64,000 nucleotides of DNA from Pseudomonas sp. MRSN 12121 (GTDB lineage: Bacteria; Pseudomonadota; Gammaproteobacteria; Pseudomonadales; Pseudomonadaceae), in NCBI RefSeq assembly GCF_000931465.1, contig NZ_CP010892.1, positions 3,123,388-3,187,387 on the forward strand. The letters are read 5' to 3'. Shown one piece after another: positions 1-9,433 of this stretch. Position 1 is the stretch's first letter; every line of letters starts with the position of its first letter. Both the position numbers and the translations under genes were made by a program. The notes beneath the pieces were generated by a model. That model was given only the letters and a program-made list of their open reading frames with translations, did not search any database and was not told where the DNA came from.

Positions 1-534
1 ATCGACAGCGAACTGTCGCTGCGGGCCTTGAGCGCCGACGTGGTGGTCTGGCTGGGCGGGGTCGATTCGCCCAACCCGGGACCGAGCTTCGTCACCAGCA
101 CCCCGCAACCGCTGGTGCGCCTGCATTACCTGCCGCATATCGCCAAGCGTTACTCGCGGGTCGCCGCGCGCCCCGACAGCCTCGACGACCTGGCCGACTA
201 CATGCTGGTGCAGTGGCAGCAGGACCGGCAGGTCGAGCCGCTGCGGCCGTGGAACCAGCTGGTGGAGCAGCGCCTGGCGGGGGTGGTGCAGGTGCATTCC
301 TACGAACTGATGCTGGAGATGATCCGTTGCAGCGCCTGCATCGGCCTGCTGCCTCATTACATGAGCCGCTTCGACCGAGGCCTGACCGCCTTGCCCGGGC
401 TGTTCGGCGACGCCATGTCGCGCCAGGTGTGGATGGCGGTGAACGCCGAGGTCGAGCAGGACGCCGAGGTGCGCACGCTGGTGGAGCTGATCCTCCATAC
501 CTTCGATGAGCGCGGGGAGTGGTTTTGCCCATAA
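1..534 (+). CDS. LysR-type regulator, C-terminal part (5' end outside window)
   Basis: The frame is open from the first base to a TAA stop, giving 177 codons of a protein whose start lies upstream of the window. The segment looks like the effector-binding domain of a LysR-type transcriptional regulator: an alternating alpha/beta pattern with a stretch reading GLLPHYMSRFDRGLTALPG, typical of the second half of these domains, where a regulator 'loses' or 'gains' activity by ligand binding. The DNA-binding helix-turn-helix is not in view, so the family call rests on the C-terminal domain only. The target genes cannot be inferred. Confidence 0.7.
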   Translation: MDSELSLRALSADVVVWLGGVDSPNPGPSFVTSTPQPLVRLHYLPHIAKRYSRVAARPDSLDDLADYMLVQWQQDRQVEPLRPWNQLVEQRLAGVVQVHSYELMLEMIRCSACIGLLPHYMSRFDRGLTALPGLFGDAMSRQVWMAVNAEVEQDAEVRTLVELILHTFDERGEWFCP

Positions 535-557
535 CCGCCCGTGGGGTTGGTTCTTCT

Positions 558-580
558 GTAGGAGCGAAGCGTGCTCGCGA
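558..580 (+). repeat. Single REP-like half-element (GTAGGAGCG family)
   Basis: One copy of the GTAGGAGCGAAGC...GCTCGCGA motif that occurs as perfect inverted pairs near 25.9 kb and 36.8 kb. Here it stands alone between the LysR gene and the acetyltransferase, with a one-base variation inside. Such solitary copies are common in extragenic DNA of fluorescent pseudomonads. Confidence 0.7.
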
Positions 581-719
581 AAATAGCCAAGGGCGATGCA
601 GGCGCCCCTGGTCGCACGCAGGAGAATGGTCATGCCGGAACAGGCCTGTTCATGCTCTCGCCAGCGGCATCGCCGGCGTTCTACACTCGACGGCCCTATT
701 GCATGACCAAGGACGCCCC

Positions 720-1238
720 ATGCCCGCCGAGACCCCGAACTTCATCATCGAACGCTTCAGCGAAGCCCACGTCGCGGGCGTCACCGCGCTGTACAACGAG
801 CCCGCGGTGGCGCGGCAGGTGCTGCAGATGCCGTTTCAGCCGGCCGAGGTCTGGCGCAAACGACTGTCGCCGGACAACGAGCGATGGGTCGCGCTGGTGG
901 CGGTGCACGGGGAAACGGTGATCGGCAGTTGCACCATCGAGCAGTATTCGCGCATCCGCCGCGCCCACTGCGGCGGTGTCGGCATGGGCGTGGCGCTGGA
1001 GTGGCAGGGCCGGGGCGTCGGCAGTCGCCTGTTGGCGGCGGTACTGGATGTGGCGGACAACTGGATGAACCTGCAACGGGTGGAACTGACCGTCTTCGCA
1101 GACAACGAGGCGGCCCAGGGCCTGTACCGCAAGTTCGGCTTCGAGCGCGAGGGCCTGCTGCGCGACTACGCAGTGAGGGATGGCCAGTACGTCGACGTCA
1201 TCAGCATGGCGCGCCTGCGCCGCACCCTGCGCGCCTGA
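720..1238 (+). CDS. GNAT family N-acetyltransferase (YhhY/AaaT-like)
   Basis: A 172-residue GNAT acetyltransferase. The acetyl-CoA binding core is seen around residues 95-115 (GVALEWQGRGVGSRLL, the Q/RxxGxG/A motif), followed by the typical tail with LTVFADNEAAQGLYRKFGF and a final EGLLRDYAVRDGQYVDVISMAR. This tail closely resembles E. coli YhhY/AaaT, which acetylates the amino group of free amino acids such as phenylalanine and methionine; the substrate here is inferred, not shown. The ATG at 720 is chosen because an AAGGA ribosome-binding site lies 7 bases upstream and the family begins at this point; the frame is open further upstream without family similarity. Monocistronic, flanked by repeats. 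Confidence 0.85.
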   Translation: MPAETPNFIIERFSEAHVAGVTALYNEPAVARQVLQMPFQPAEVWRKRLSPDNERWVALVAVHGETVIGSCTIEQYSRIRRAHCGGVGMGVALEWQGRGVGSRLLAAVLDVADNWMNLQRVELTVFADNEAAQGLYRKFGFEREGLLRDYAVRDGQYVDVISMARLRRTLRA

Positions 1239-1286
1239 CCCAGCCGCTCGCCCGGGGGCGCCCCTGAACTCGCCGCGCCCGTGCCG

Positions 1287-1680
1287 GGCGATCGCAGCCT
1301 CGCCGGGGCTCGGCAGCGGCTACAGGTTTTGCGCTGGATGAAGAATCGAGGCATGCCGCGATTGTTGGGTTCTGGGTTGGGCGACAAACCAAGGCCCGCC
1401 ACGATTCCCGTAGCCGCTGCCAAGCGCCAGCGAGGCTGCGATCGGCCCGCAGGGCCGCCAAACCTGCCACCGCGCACTCTCTGGAAAAGCGCGGTGCCTA
1501 CCTTGGCGAGTCCTGCGGCCTCGATCGCAGCCTCGCCGGGGCTCGGCAGCGGCTACAGGTTTTGCGTTGGATGAAGAAACGAGGCATGCCGCGATGGTTG
1601 GGTTGTGGGTTGGATAACAAACCAAGGCCCGCGATTCCCGTAGCCGCTGCCAAGCGCCAGCGAGGCTGCGATCGGCAACG
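1287..1680. repeat. Cluster of four REP-like elements (GTAGCCGCTGCC family) in a duplicated block
   Basis: Four copies of a ~37-bp element reading GTAGCCGCTGCC...GCGAGGCTGCGATCG lie in alternating orientation: reverse at 1289-1326 and 1522-1559, forward at 1410-1444 and 1640-1675. The whole unit, from a reverse copy through a conserved spacer (GATGAAGAA..CGAGGCATGCCGCGAT) to a forward copy, occurs twice about 232 bases apart with minor differences, so a two-element unit has been duplicated in direct orientation. No gene is seen in this ~490-base interval; open frames through it are repeat artefacts. Confidence 0.85.
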
Positions 1681-1733
1681 CAGTGGCCGCCAGACCTGAC
1701 CCCGTGGAGGGCCAGGTGGAGCACGGTTCGGGG

Positions 1734-2435
1734 TCAGGCCGGCTTTTCATCCAGGGCAAACGCCACCGCTGCGCGGGCGTGCAGTTCGGTGGTGTCGAGC
1801 AGGGGCAGGGGGCTGTGTTCGGGCTTGAGCAGCAGGCCGATCTCGGTGCAGCCGAGGATGATGGCCTGGGCGCCGCGTGCCATCAGGGTCTGGATCACCT
1901 GCTGGTAGCGCTGGCGCGAGGTGTCGCTGATCACCCCCACGCACAACTCCTCGTAGATGATCCGGTGCACGGCCTGGCGGTCTGCCGTGTCCGGCACCAG
2001 GACGCTGAGGCCCCGGTCGATCAGGCGCTGCTTGAGAAAATCCTGCTCCATGGTGAAGGCCGTGCCCAGCAGGCCCACGGTCAGGGTATCGGCATTGCGC
2101 GCCGCCTCGGCGGTCGGGTCGGCGATATGCAGGAAGGGCACCGACAACACGGCCCGAATCTCCCCGGCCACCTTGTGCATGGTGTTGGTACAGAGCACCA
2201 CGCACTCGGCGCCAGCGGCTTCCAGGCGACGCGCGGCATCCACCAGGATCTGCGCCGCCAGGTCCCAGCGCCCGGCATGCTGGGCCTGTTCGACAGGCCC
2301 GAAGTCGACGCTGTACATTAGCAGGCGCGCCGAGCGCAGGGGCCCGAGGCGGTCCCGGACCTGCTGGTTGATGAGGCGGTAATACTCGGCGCTGGACTCC
2401 CAGCTCATGCCGCCGATAAGGCCGATGGTGCGCAT
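1734..2435 (-). CDS. Aspartate/glutamate racemase family protein (YgeA/RacD-like)
   Basis: A 233-residue cytosolic, PLP-independent racemase of the aspartate/glutamate racemase superfamily. The N-terminus MRTIGLIGGMSWESS is the family hallmark, and the two catalytic cysteines of the two-base mechanism are present: VVLCTNTMHK near residue 80 and IILGCTEIGLL near residue 195. Length is normal. Best matches by eye are the YgeA-type broad-spectrum amino-acid racemases, which interconvert L- and D-amino acids for peptidoglycan or D-amino-acid signalling; exact substrate is unknown. The gene is divergent from an AraC-type regulator 79 bases away, suggesting that this regulator controls it. Confidence 0.88.
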   Translation of the reverse strand: MRTIGLIGGMSWESSAEYYRLINQQVRDRLGPLRSARLLMYSVDFGPVEQAQHAGRWDLAAQILVDAARRLEAAGAECVVLCTNTMHKVAGEIRAVLSVPFLHIADPTAEAARNADTLTVGLLGTAFTMEQDFLKQRLIDRGLSVLVPDTADRQAVHRIIYEELCVGVISDTSRQRYQQVIQTLMARGAQAIILGCTEIGLLLKPEHSPLPLLDTTELHARAAVAFALDEKPA

Positions 2436-2514
2436 AGTCAGACTCCTGTGCTGGCAACCTTGAATGTCGAGAGTGTCCCGTGATGCAGCCCAGCGATCTA
2501 TCAGGAAATTTCAC

Positions 2515-3282
2515 ATGCCCGGCCCAGTGAGCCGACGGTTGCTGGGCGCTACCCTCGAGCTGCAACTGCTGCCGCGCGCGGCCTACAGCGCGCGCGACCC
2601 GCTGCAATGGCAAAGCCTGGGGGTGACCCTGGAGCGCCAGCAGGGCGTGCATGCCATCGCCAGCGACCGGCGTGAGGACTTCGACAGCTGGCCGGGGACC
2701 CTGGCCTTGACGCCGGCCGGGGTCGAGGTGTTTTCCGAGTCGCCGCAAGGCGGTGAATACCTGCTGTTGCGCTGGTTGACCGAACCTCGGCCAGGGCGTT
2801 GCGGCGAGCGCCGCCTGCAGGCGCCCGGCCACGCCCGGGCCCTGTCGCTGGGGCGTGAAGCGCGGCGGCTGTTGTTGCAGCCACAGGCCGACCCACTGGC
2901 GCTGGAGGAATGCGCCGTGCAATTCGCCGCGCTGGGCGTTGCCGATAAGACGCACAAGGCGCCGACGCGTGCGGCGTTCGGCCGGGTGCTGACGCTGATC
3001 GACGAGCAGTATGCCGAGCCATTGTCGCTCGGGGAGTTGGCGGCCTGTTGCGGCTGCAGCGAACTGCGTTTCCTGCGCGACTTCAGCCGGGCCATCGGCA
3101 TGACGCCCCATGCCTGGCTGGTGGAAGTGCGGGTGCAGGCGGCCCGGCGGCTGATCGAGCGCGGCGACCTGCCGCTCGCCGCCATCGCCCTGGAAACCGG
3201 CTTCGCCCATCAGTCCCACATGGGCAGCGCCTTCCGCAAAATCCTCGGCATGACCCCCAGCCAGTACCGTACCCGTCTTTAG
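2515..3282 (+). CDS. AraC family transcriptional regulator
   Basis: A 255-residue regulator. The C-terminal ~100 residues hold the two helix-turn-helix motifs of the AraC/XylS DNA-binding domain (LSLGELAACCGCSELRFLRD, then PLAAIALETGFAHQSHMGSAFR and the closing GMTPSQYRTRL). The N-terminal part resembles the cupin-like ligand-binding domain. The ATG at 2515 is preferred over one at 2464 because AGGAA lies 7 bases before it. It is transcribed away from the racemase gene, with which it shares a 79-base (start-to-start) region, so regulation of the racemase by this protein is a reasonable inference. Confidence 0.88.
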   Translation: MPGPVSRRLLGATLELQLLPRAAYSARDPLQWQSLGVTLERQQGVHAIASDRREDFDSWPGTLALTPAGVEVFSESPQGGEYLLLRWLTEPRPGRCGERRLQAPGHARALSLGREARRLLLQPQADPLALEECAVQFAALGVADKTHKAPTRAAFGRVLTLIDEQYAEPLSLGELAACCGCSELRFLRDFSRAIGMTPHAWLVEVRVQAARRLIERGDLPLAAIALETGFAHQSHMGSAFRKILGMTPSQYRTRL

Positions 3283-3299
3283 ACACCCCCATCCCTGTA

Positions 3300-3602
3300 G
3301 CCCTGTAGCCGCTGCCGAGCCCCAGCGAGGCTGCGATCGCCCGGAACGGGCGCAGCGATCTTCAGATTGTCGAGGTCCTGCGGACCTATCGCAGCCTCGC
3401 TGAGGCTCGGCAGCGGCTACAGGGTGGGTAGGGCGACGCATCGAGGCGCGGCTCGGTTCATGTAGCCGCTGCCGTAGGCTGCGATCGCCCGGAACGGGCG
3501 CAGCGATCTCAAGAGAGCCGAGGTCCTGCGGACCTATCGCAGCCTCGCCGGAGCTCGGCAGCGGCTACAGGGTGGGTAGGGCGACGCATCGAGGCGCGGT
3601 TA
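3300..3602. repeat. Two REP-like inverted pairs in a directly duplicated 125-bp block
   Basis: Forward and reverse copies of the GTAGCCGCTGCCGAGC element face each other at 3303-3340/3387-3421 and again at about 3462-3490/3534-3571. Sequence from about 3329 to 3453 recurs at about 3478 to 3602 (offset 149 bases), including the flank GTAGGGCGACGCATCGAGG. The first element of the second pair is internally shortened. The block sits between the convergent ends of the AraC gene and the ccoQ-like gene, where the hairpins could end transcription from both sides. Confidence 0.85.
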
Positions 3603-3629
3603 CAGGAAGCGCTGGGGATTGGCCGGGGC

Positions 3630-3857
3630 TCAAACCTCCAGGTTGCCCCAGCCGGGCCTGGCTTGTTGCGGTTCCGGCGCCACGGCGTCGATCTTCTTGC
3701 CGGTGGCCACTTCCACCCGCCGCGCCACCTCGGGATCGTCGGCGAAGGGGATCAGGCTGGCGTCGTCGAGGCTCTTGGCGGTTTGATGGCGCAGGCAGTA
3801 GCCGATGCTGAGGTAGAGAAAGGTCACGCCGAGCAGATCAAGCATGAGATCGATCAT
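3630..3857 (-). CDS. ccoQ: CcoQ-like small subunit of cbb3-type oxidase
   Basis: A 75-residue protein with one N-terminal transmembrane helix (MIDLMLDLLGVTFLYLSIGY) followed by a polar tail with RHQTAKSLDDASLIPFADD, the layout of CcoQ/FixQ, which stabilises cbb3-type cytochrome c oxidase. It lies 61 bases downstream of ccoN on the same strand and is surely co-transcribed. The tail is longer than in the CcoQ of complete ccoNOQP operons. In P. aeruginosa orphan ccoN4 is also paired with a small ccoQ4-type gene, and this pair appears to be the counterpart. The start is the ATG preceded by an AGGAA-type site. Confidence 0.72.
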   Translation of the reverse strand: MIDLMLDLLGVTFLYLSIGYCLRHQTAKSLDDASLIPFADDPEVARRVEVATGKKIDAVAPEPQQARPGWGNLEV

Positions 3858-3918
3858 CGGGGAGTTCCTGGGATAAGGGGCGCGGGCCGCAGCCGGCCCG
3901 CGTCGTAGGCCTGGGCGA

Positions 3919-5346
<1,428 letters not shown>

Positions 5347-5449
5347 GGTCAATGCTTCCACGGTTGCAAAGGCTGCCGGGCCACCCGGCCAGGCATGCTG
5401 CGCACTGTAGAAAGCAGCGCCGAAACAAAACAGGCTCAGAAAAACTGCA

Positions 5450-5463
5450 TTAATACGGATCAG
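5450..5463. promoter_or_regulatory. Candidate ANR/Dnr (FNR-type) box upstream of ccoN
   Basis: TTAATACGGATCAG matches the FNR/ANR palindrome TTGAT-N4-ATCAA at 8 of 10 fixed positions. It is centred about 110 bases upstream of the ccoN start codon, a fitting place for oxygen-responsive activation of an orphan cbb3 subunit. The call is a visual consensus match only. Confidence 0.4.
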
Positions 5464-5608
5464 ATTTTCATGCCTGCCTGCACGGCCCAAAGGCCTGCTG
5501 ATACGGTTTTTTAGTTTTTACCTGAATCTGTAACGCTCTGAGCCGTAAGTGCATAGTCACCGCCACACCAAGAACCTGGTTGGCCCCTATATCTCCATAA
5601 TCCTGTGA

Positions 5609-5762
5609 CCTGTAGCCGCTGCCGAGCGCCAGCGAGGCTGCGATCGGCTGCGAAGCAGCCGCAAAACCGCCACATGCGTTCCGACTGCTCGACCGTATTG
5701 TCCGGATTGCGAGCGCTGCGCGCTCGATCGCAGCCTCGCTGGTGCTCGGCAGCGGCTACAGG
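5609..5762. repeat. REP-like inverted pair (GTAGCCGCTGCC family)
   Basis: A forward element at about 5611-5646 and a reverse copy at 5724-5761 face each other across ~75 bases, able to form a long hairpin. It lies in the divergent region between ccoN and the siroheme reductase gene, so it probably sits between two promoters rather than after a gene. Confidence 0.8.
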
Positions 5763-5825
5763 GCCACAGGGCTACGAGTAGGGGAGTGGGGCAGCGATCC
5801 AGGTCAGCACCGATGAGGCCGTGAC

Positions 5826-7499
5826 ATGTATATCTACGACGAGTACGACCAGGCCCTGGTCAGCGAGCGAGTGGCGCAGTTTCGCGACCAGGTCGAGCGC
5901 TTCATGGCGGGCGAGTTGAGCGAAGAGGAATTCCTGCCGCTGCGGCTGCAGAACGGCCTGTACCTGCAGAAACACGCCTACATGCTGCGGGTGGCGATTC
6001 CCTACGGCACCCTCAGCGCGCGGCAGATGCGCACCCTGGCCAGCATCGCCCGCGACTACGACCGCGGCTACGGCCACTTCACCACCCGGCAAAACCTGCA
6101 GTTCAACTGGATCGAACTGGCCCAGGTGCCGGACATTCTCGAACGCCTGGCCGAGGTCGAGATGCATGCGATCCAGACCTCCGGCAACTGCGTGCGCAAC
6201 ATCACCACCGAAGCCTTCGCCGGGGTCGCCGCCGACGAACTGATGGACCCGCGCCCGCTGGCGGAGATCTTGCGCCAGTGGTCGACCATCAATCCGGAAT
6301 TCCTGTTCCTGCCGCGCAAGTTCAAGATCGCCATCTGCTCGGCCCGCGAGGACCGGGCGGCGATCATGATGCATGACATCGGCCTGTACCTGTACCGCGA
6401 CTGGCGCGGGCAGATGCGGCTGCGGGTGATGGTCGGCGGCGGCCTGGGGCGCACGCCGATCCTCAGCCAGCAGATCCGCGACGACCTGCCGTGGCAGCAC
6501 CTGCTGTCTTATGTGGAAGCGGTGCTGCGGGTCTATAACCGCCATGGCCGACGCGACAACAAGTACAAGGCGCGGATCAAGATCCTGGTCAAGGCGCTGG
6601 GCATCGAGGCGTTCGCCCGGGAAGTGGAGGAGGAGTGGCAGCACCTCAAGGACGGCCCGGCGCAGCTGACCGAGGCCGAATACCAGCGGGTCGCCAGTGC
6701 CTTCGTCCCGCCGCTGTATGAACACCAGCCGGCCACCGACCTCGATTACGGCAGCCGCCTGGCCGAGCACCCGGCCTTCGCCCGCTGGGTGGCGCACAAC
6801 GTCAAGCCGCACAAGGTGCCGGGCTACGCCAGCGTGGTGCTGTCGACCAAGCCCGGGATCGCCGCGCCCCCCGGCGACGTGACGGCAGCGCAGATGGAGT
6901 CGGTGGCCGACTGGTCCGAGGACTTCGGTTTTGGCGAGATCCGCATCGCCCACGAGCAGAACATCGTCTTGCCGGACGTGCCCAAGTCCGCGCTGTACCG
7001 GCTGTGGCAACTGGCCGGCGAGCAGGGCCTGGGCAGCGCCAACGCCGGCCTGCTGACCGACATCATCGCCTGCCCCGGCGGTGACTTCTGCGCCCTGGCC
7101 AACGCCAAGTCGATCCCCATCGCCCAGGCGATCCAGGCGCGTTTCGACGACCTCGACTACCTGCACGACCTGGGCGACATCAGCCTGAACATCTCCGGCT
7201 GCATGAACGCCTGCGGCCACCACCACATCGGCAACATCGGCATCCTCGGCGTCGACAAGAGCGGCAGCGAGTGGTACCAGGTCACCCTCGGCGGCGCCCA
7301 GGGCAAGCACAGCGCGCTGGGCAAGGTCATCGGCCCGTCGTTCAGCGCCGAGGAAATCCCCCAGGTGATCGAACGCATCATCGCCACCTTCGTGCGTTAC
7401 CGGGAAAGCGAGGAGCTGTTCGTCGACACCGTGCAGCGCATCGGCCTGGAGCCATTCAAGGAGCGGGTCTATCCGAAGGTAATGGAGGTACAGCCATGA
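5826..7499 (+). CDS. Nitrite/sulfite reductase, siroheme 4Fe-4S haemoprotein
   Basis: A 557-residue cytosolic reductase of the siroheme/[4Fe-4S] family, catalysing six-electron reduction of sulfite to sulfide or nitrite to ammonia. The cluster and sirohaem ligand signature is complete: CX5C at C416/C422 (CPGGDFC) and CX3C at C459/C463 (CMNAC). Two ferrodoxin-like half domains are recognisable, the first with GHFTTRQNLQFNWI near residue 80. It resembles CysI and also P. aeruginosa PA4130, which lies next to ccoN4 and is induced by endogenous cyanide; here too it is divergent from ccoN and followed by DUF934. GAGG lies 7 bases before the ATG. Confidence 0.9.
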   Translation: MYIYDEYDQALVSERVAQFRDQVERFMAGELSEEEFLPLRLQNGLYLQKHAYMLRVAIPYGTLSARQMRTLASIARDYDRGYGHFTTRQNLQFNWIELAQVPDILERLAEVEMHAIQTSGNCVRNITTEAFAGVAADELMDPRPLAEILRQWSTINPEFLFLPRKFKIAICSAREDRAAIMMHDIGLYLYRDWRGQMRLRVMVGGGLGRTPILSQQIRDDLPWQHLLSYVEAVLRVYNRHGRRDNKYKARIKILVKALGIEAFAREVEEEWQHLKDGPAQLTEAEYQRVASAFVPPLYEHQPATDLDYGSRLAEHPAFARWVAHNVKPHKVPGYASVVLSTKPGIAAPPGDVTAAQMESVADWSEDFGFGEIRIAHEQNIVLPDVPKSALYRLWQLAGEQGLGSANAGLLTDIIACPGGDFCALANAKSIPIAQAIQARFDDLDYLHDLGDISLNISGCMNACGHHHIGNIGILGVDKSGSEWYQVTLGGAQGKHSALGKVIGPSFSAEEIPQVIERIIATFVRYRESEELFVDTVQRIGLEPFKERVYPKVMEVQP

Positions 7500-7558
7500 G
7501 CGGGCGCTACAGCCTTGAGCCAGTTATCGCAGGCCAGGACGGGAGGGCAAAGCCATGA
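7496..7558 (+). CDS. Possible 20-residue coupled micro-ORF
   Basis: An ATG overlaps the reductase stop by four bases (ATGA) and opens a 20-codon frame (MSGRYSLEPVIAG...AKP) whose TGA overlaps the DUF934 start by four bases in the same ATGA fashion. It therefore bridges the two genes by translational coupling. Nothing in the peptide suggests a function, and the double overlap may be chance; its role may simply be to carry ribosomes to the DUF934 start, which also has its own GGGAGG site. Confidence 0.3.
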   Translation: MSGRYSLEPVIAGQDGRAKP

Positions 7559-8049
7559 ACAATCTGTTGCGCCTGCACGATGGCGAGGCCGGGCGGGTCG
7601 ATAACGATCCCTGGACCCTGGTGCGCGAGGCCGATGGCGAACTGCCCGCCGGGCCGTTGCTGCTGCCGCTGGCGCGCTGGCTGATCCGCCGCATCGAGCA
7701 CCAGCCGGCGCGGGACGGGGTCTGGCTAGGCCCGGACGACGAAGTGGAAAGCCTGCGCCCCTGGCTCAAGCTGATTCCGCTGATTGCCCTGGATTTCCCC
7801 AGCTTTCGCGACGGCCGCGCCTACAGCCAGGCGTACCTGCTGCGCACCCGGCTGGGCTGGATGGGCGAGTTGCGGGCCGTCGGCGACGTGCTGCGCGACC
7901 AGCTCAGCCATATGCGCCAATGCGGTTTCGACAGCTTCGCCATTCGCGAGGACAAGTGCGCCGACGACGCCCTCAAGGGACTGGCGGGCATGAGCGTGCT
8001 CTACGGGCGCTCGGCGATCGAGCCGCGGCCCCTGTTCCGCCGGCGCTGA
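7555..8049 (+). CDS. DUF934 family protein
   Basis: A 164-residue cytosolic protein of the DUF934 family, with the typical core IPLIALDFPSFRDGRAYSQAYLLR and the ending DSFAIREDKCADDALKG. DUF934 proteins are found almost always directly downstream of cysI-type sulfite/nitrite reductases and are thought to assist them; no catalytic activity is established. It follows the reductase by 55 bases bridged by a micro-ORF. Its start has a GGGAGG site 9 bases upstream. Confidence 0.9.
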   Translation: MNNLLRLHDGEAGRVDNDPWTLVREADGELPAGPLLLPLARWLIRRIEHQPARDGVWLGPDDEVESLRPWLKLIPLIALDFPSFRDGRAYSQAYLLRTRLGWMGELRAVGDVLRDQLSHMRQCGFDSFAIREDKCADDALKGLAGMSVLYGRSAIEPRPLFRRR

Positions 8050-8250
8050 AGACGGCGGCGCAGACGTCGAAGGAGGGTAGTGAAGAGGCGCCGCACGCAG
8101 CCGTCGCGGGCCGGGGCGCCGTTGACTGGCGTCGGTGGCGCGGCGGCAAGGTATTTGTCCTTGGGCCGATGATGGCACTTTGGTAGAGTCGCACTCCTTG
8201 AACAGGAGCCAGGGAACGGCGTCCGGCGCTCGGTCGCAGGCGTGCCTGGC

Positions 8251-9249
8251 ATGAGCCATCCATGGAAGAGAGTCGCGGCTGTGAGCGTTGCCAAAAAGAT
8301 ACTCGGGTTGTTTTCGTTATTGCTGATCCTGACCCTGTGGGTCGGCTATTTCTACGTCTACCAGGACGCGCGCAGCGGACGCCTGGGCGACACGTTCGAC
8401 AGCTACGGCCAGTGCGGGGGCGACTGGGGCAGTCCGAGCAACTTCTTTGCCCGTGACTACCTGATGCTCAGGGTGACCAACAGCACCCAGGGCGAGTTCA
8501 GCGTGTCGGGGGTGGTCAATGTGTCCGAACGCACCTACAACCGCTACGAACTGGGGCGTTATCCCCTGAAGCTGCGCCTGGAGCCGCTGCAGGCGTCCTA
8601 CAGCGTGCCGCCGCTGTTCTTCGAAGAGGTCAAGGTCAAGCCGCTGAACCGCAACTTCAATTCGCCCCACAAGAATGCCTACGCCGACCTGGAAAGCCGG
8701 CCGATCTGGGTCGTGGGCGAGTCCACGCGGTTTCCCCTGGAGGTTTACCGTTACGGCTACAAGCCGGTGCTGTACATCCTCAAGGGCAACGAGCAGGTCG
8801 ACCTGCCGTTCAAGCGCATCGCCACCAAGCTGGACCTGTCCAATACCTTCACCCCGACCCGGGTCTACAACCCCACCGACTACATCGACGAAGCGAACAG
8901 CCTGGTGCAGCCCGGCGATTATCCGGCCTATGGCGCCAGCGAGTGCGCGTTCACCATCGAGCGCAAGGGGACGTTCAAGATCATCGTCCTGCTGCTGTTG
9001 CTGGTGCTTTGCCTGCCGCTGTTGATGGTGGTGTACCGCGACGAGCCCGCCATCGATTTCCTCGCCACGCTGCTGGGCGTGGCGGCGGTGCGGGTATTCC
9101 TGCTCGGGCCGCTGCAGGACTACCAGCTCTACGGCATCGACTTCGTGTTCGGCGCGGTGATTATCCTGGGGGGCACGCTGTCCCTGCTCAAGGCCATGCG
9201 GATCAACGCCTTGCGCGAGGCGGCGGCACGCCGGGGGACGACCTGGTAG
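8251..9249 (+). CDS. Membrane protein of unknown function
   Basis: I do not recognise this 332-residue protein. It has an N-terminal hydrophobic helix (KKILGLFSLLLILTLWVGYFYV), a polar middle of about 210 residues rich in Tyr, Asp and Asn that is probably periplasmic, and three closely packed hydrophobic segments near the C-terminus (IIVLLLLLVLCLPLLMVV, LLGVAAVRVFLLG, FVFGAVIILGGTLSLL). That layout suggests an extracytoplasmic sensory or assembly domain anchored at both ends. The ATG at 8251 is chosen, but a GTG at 8281 would also give a complete first helix. It stands alone, 201 bases after DUF934. Confidence 0.65.
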   Translation: MSHPWKRVAAVSVAKKILGLFSLLLILTLWVGYFYVYQDARSGRLGDTFDSYGQCGGDWGSPSNFFARDYLMLRVTNSTQGEFSVSGVVNVSERTYNRYELGRYPLKLRLEPLQASYSVPPLFFEEVKVKPLNRNFNSPHKNAYADLESRPIWVVGESTRFPLEVYRYGYKPVLYILKGNEQVDLPFKRIATKLDLSNTFTPTRVYNPTDYIDEANSLVQPGDYPAYGASECAFTIERKGTFKIIVLLLLLVLCLPLLMVVYRDEPAIDFLATLLGVAAVRVFLLGPLQDYQLYGIDFVFGAVIILGGTLSLLKAMRINALREAAARRGTTW

Positions 9250-9433
9250 CGGGTGGCGGCCCGGGGTTTTTCAGGGCGGTCGCGGGACGGCTGTGTCTGT
9301 CAAATCTGATGAGATTTCTTCCGGTTTTCTCACCGATTAATCTGGTTTTTCTGTACTGATACGTCGGTAATTGGCTATACCTACAACTCCTAAAGTCGGC
9401 ATTGCGTCCGGCTTTTCTTACAGGAGTTACCTT

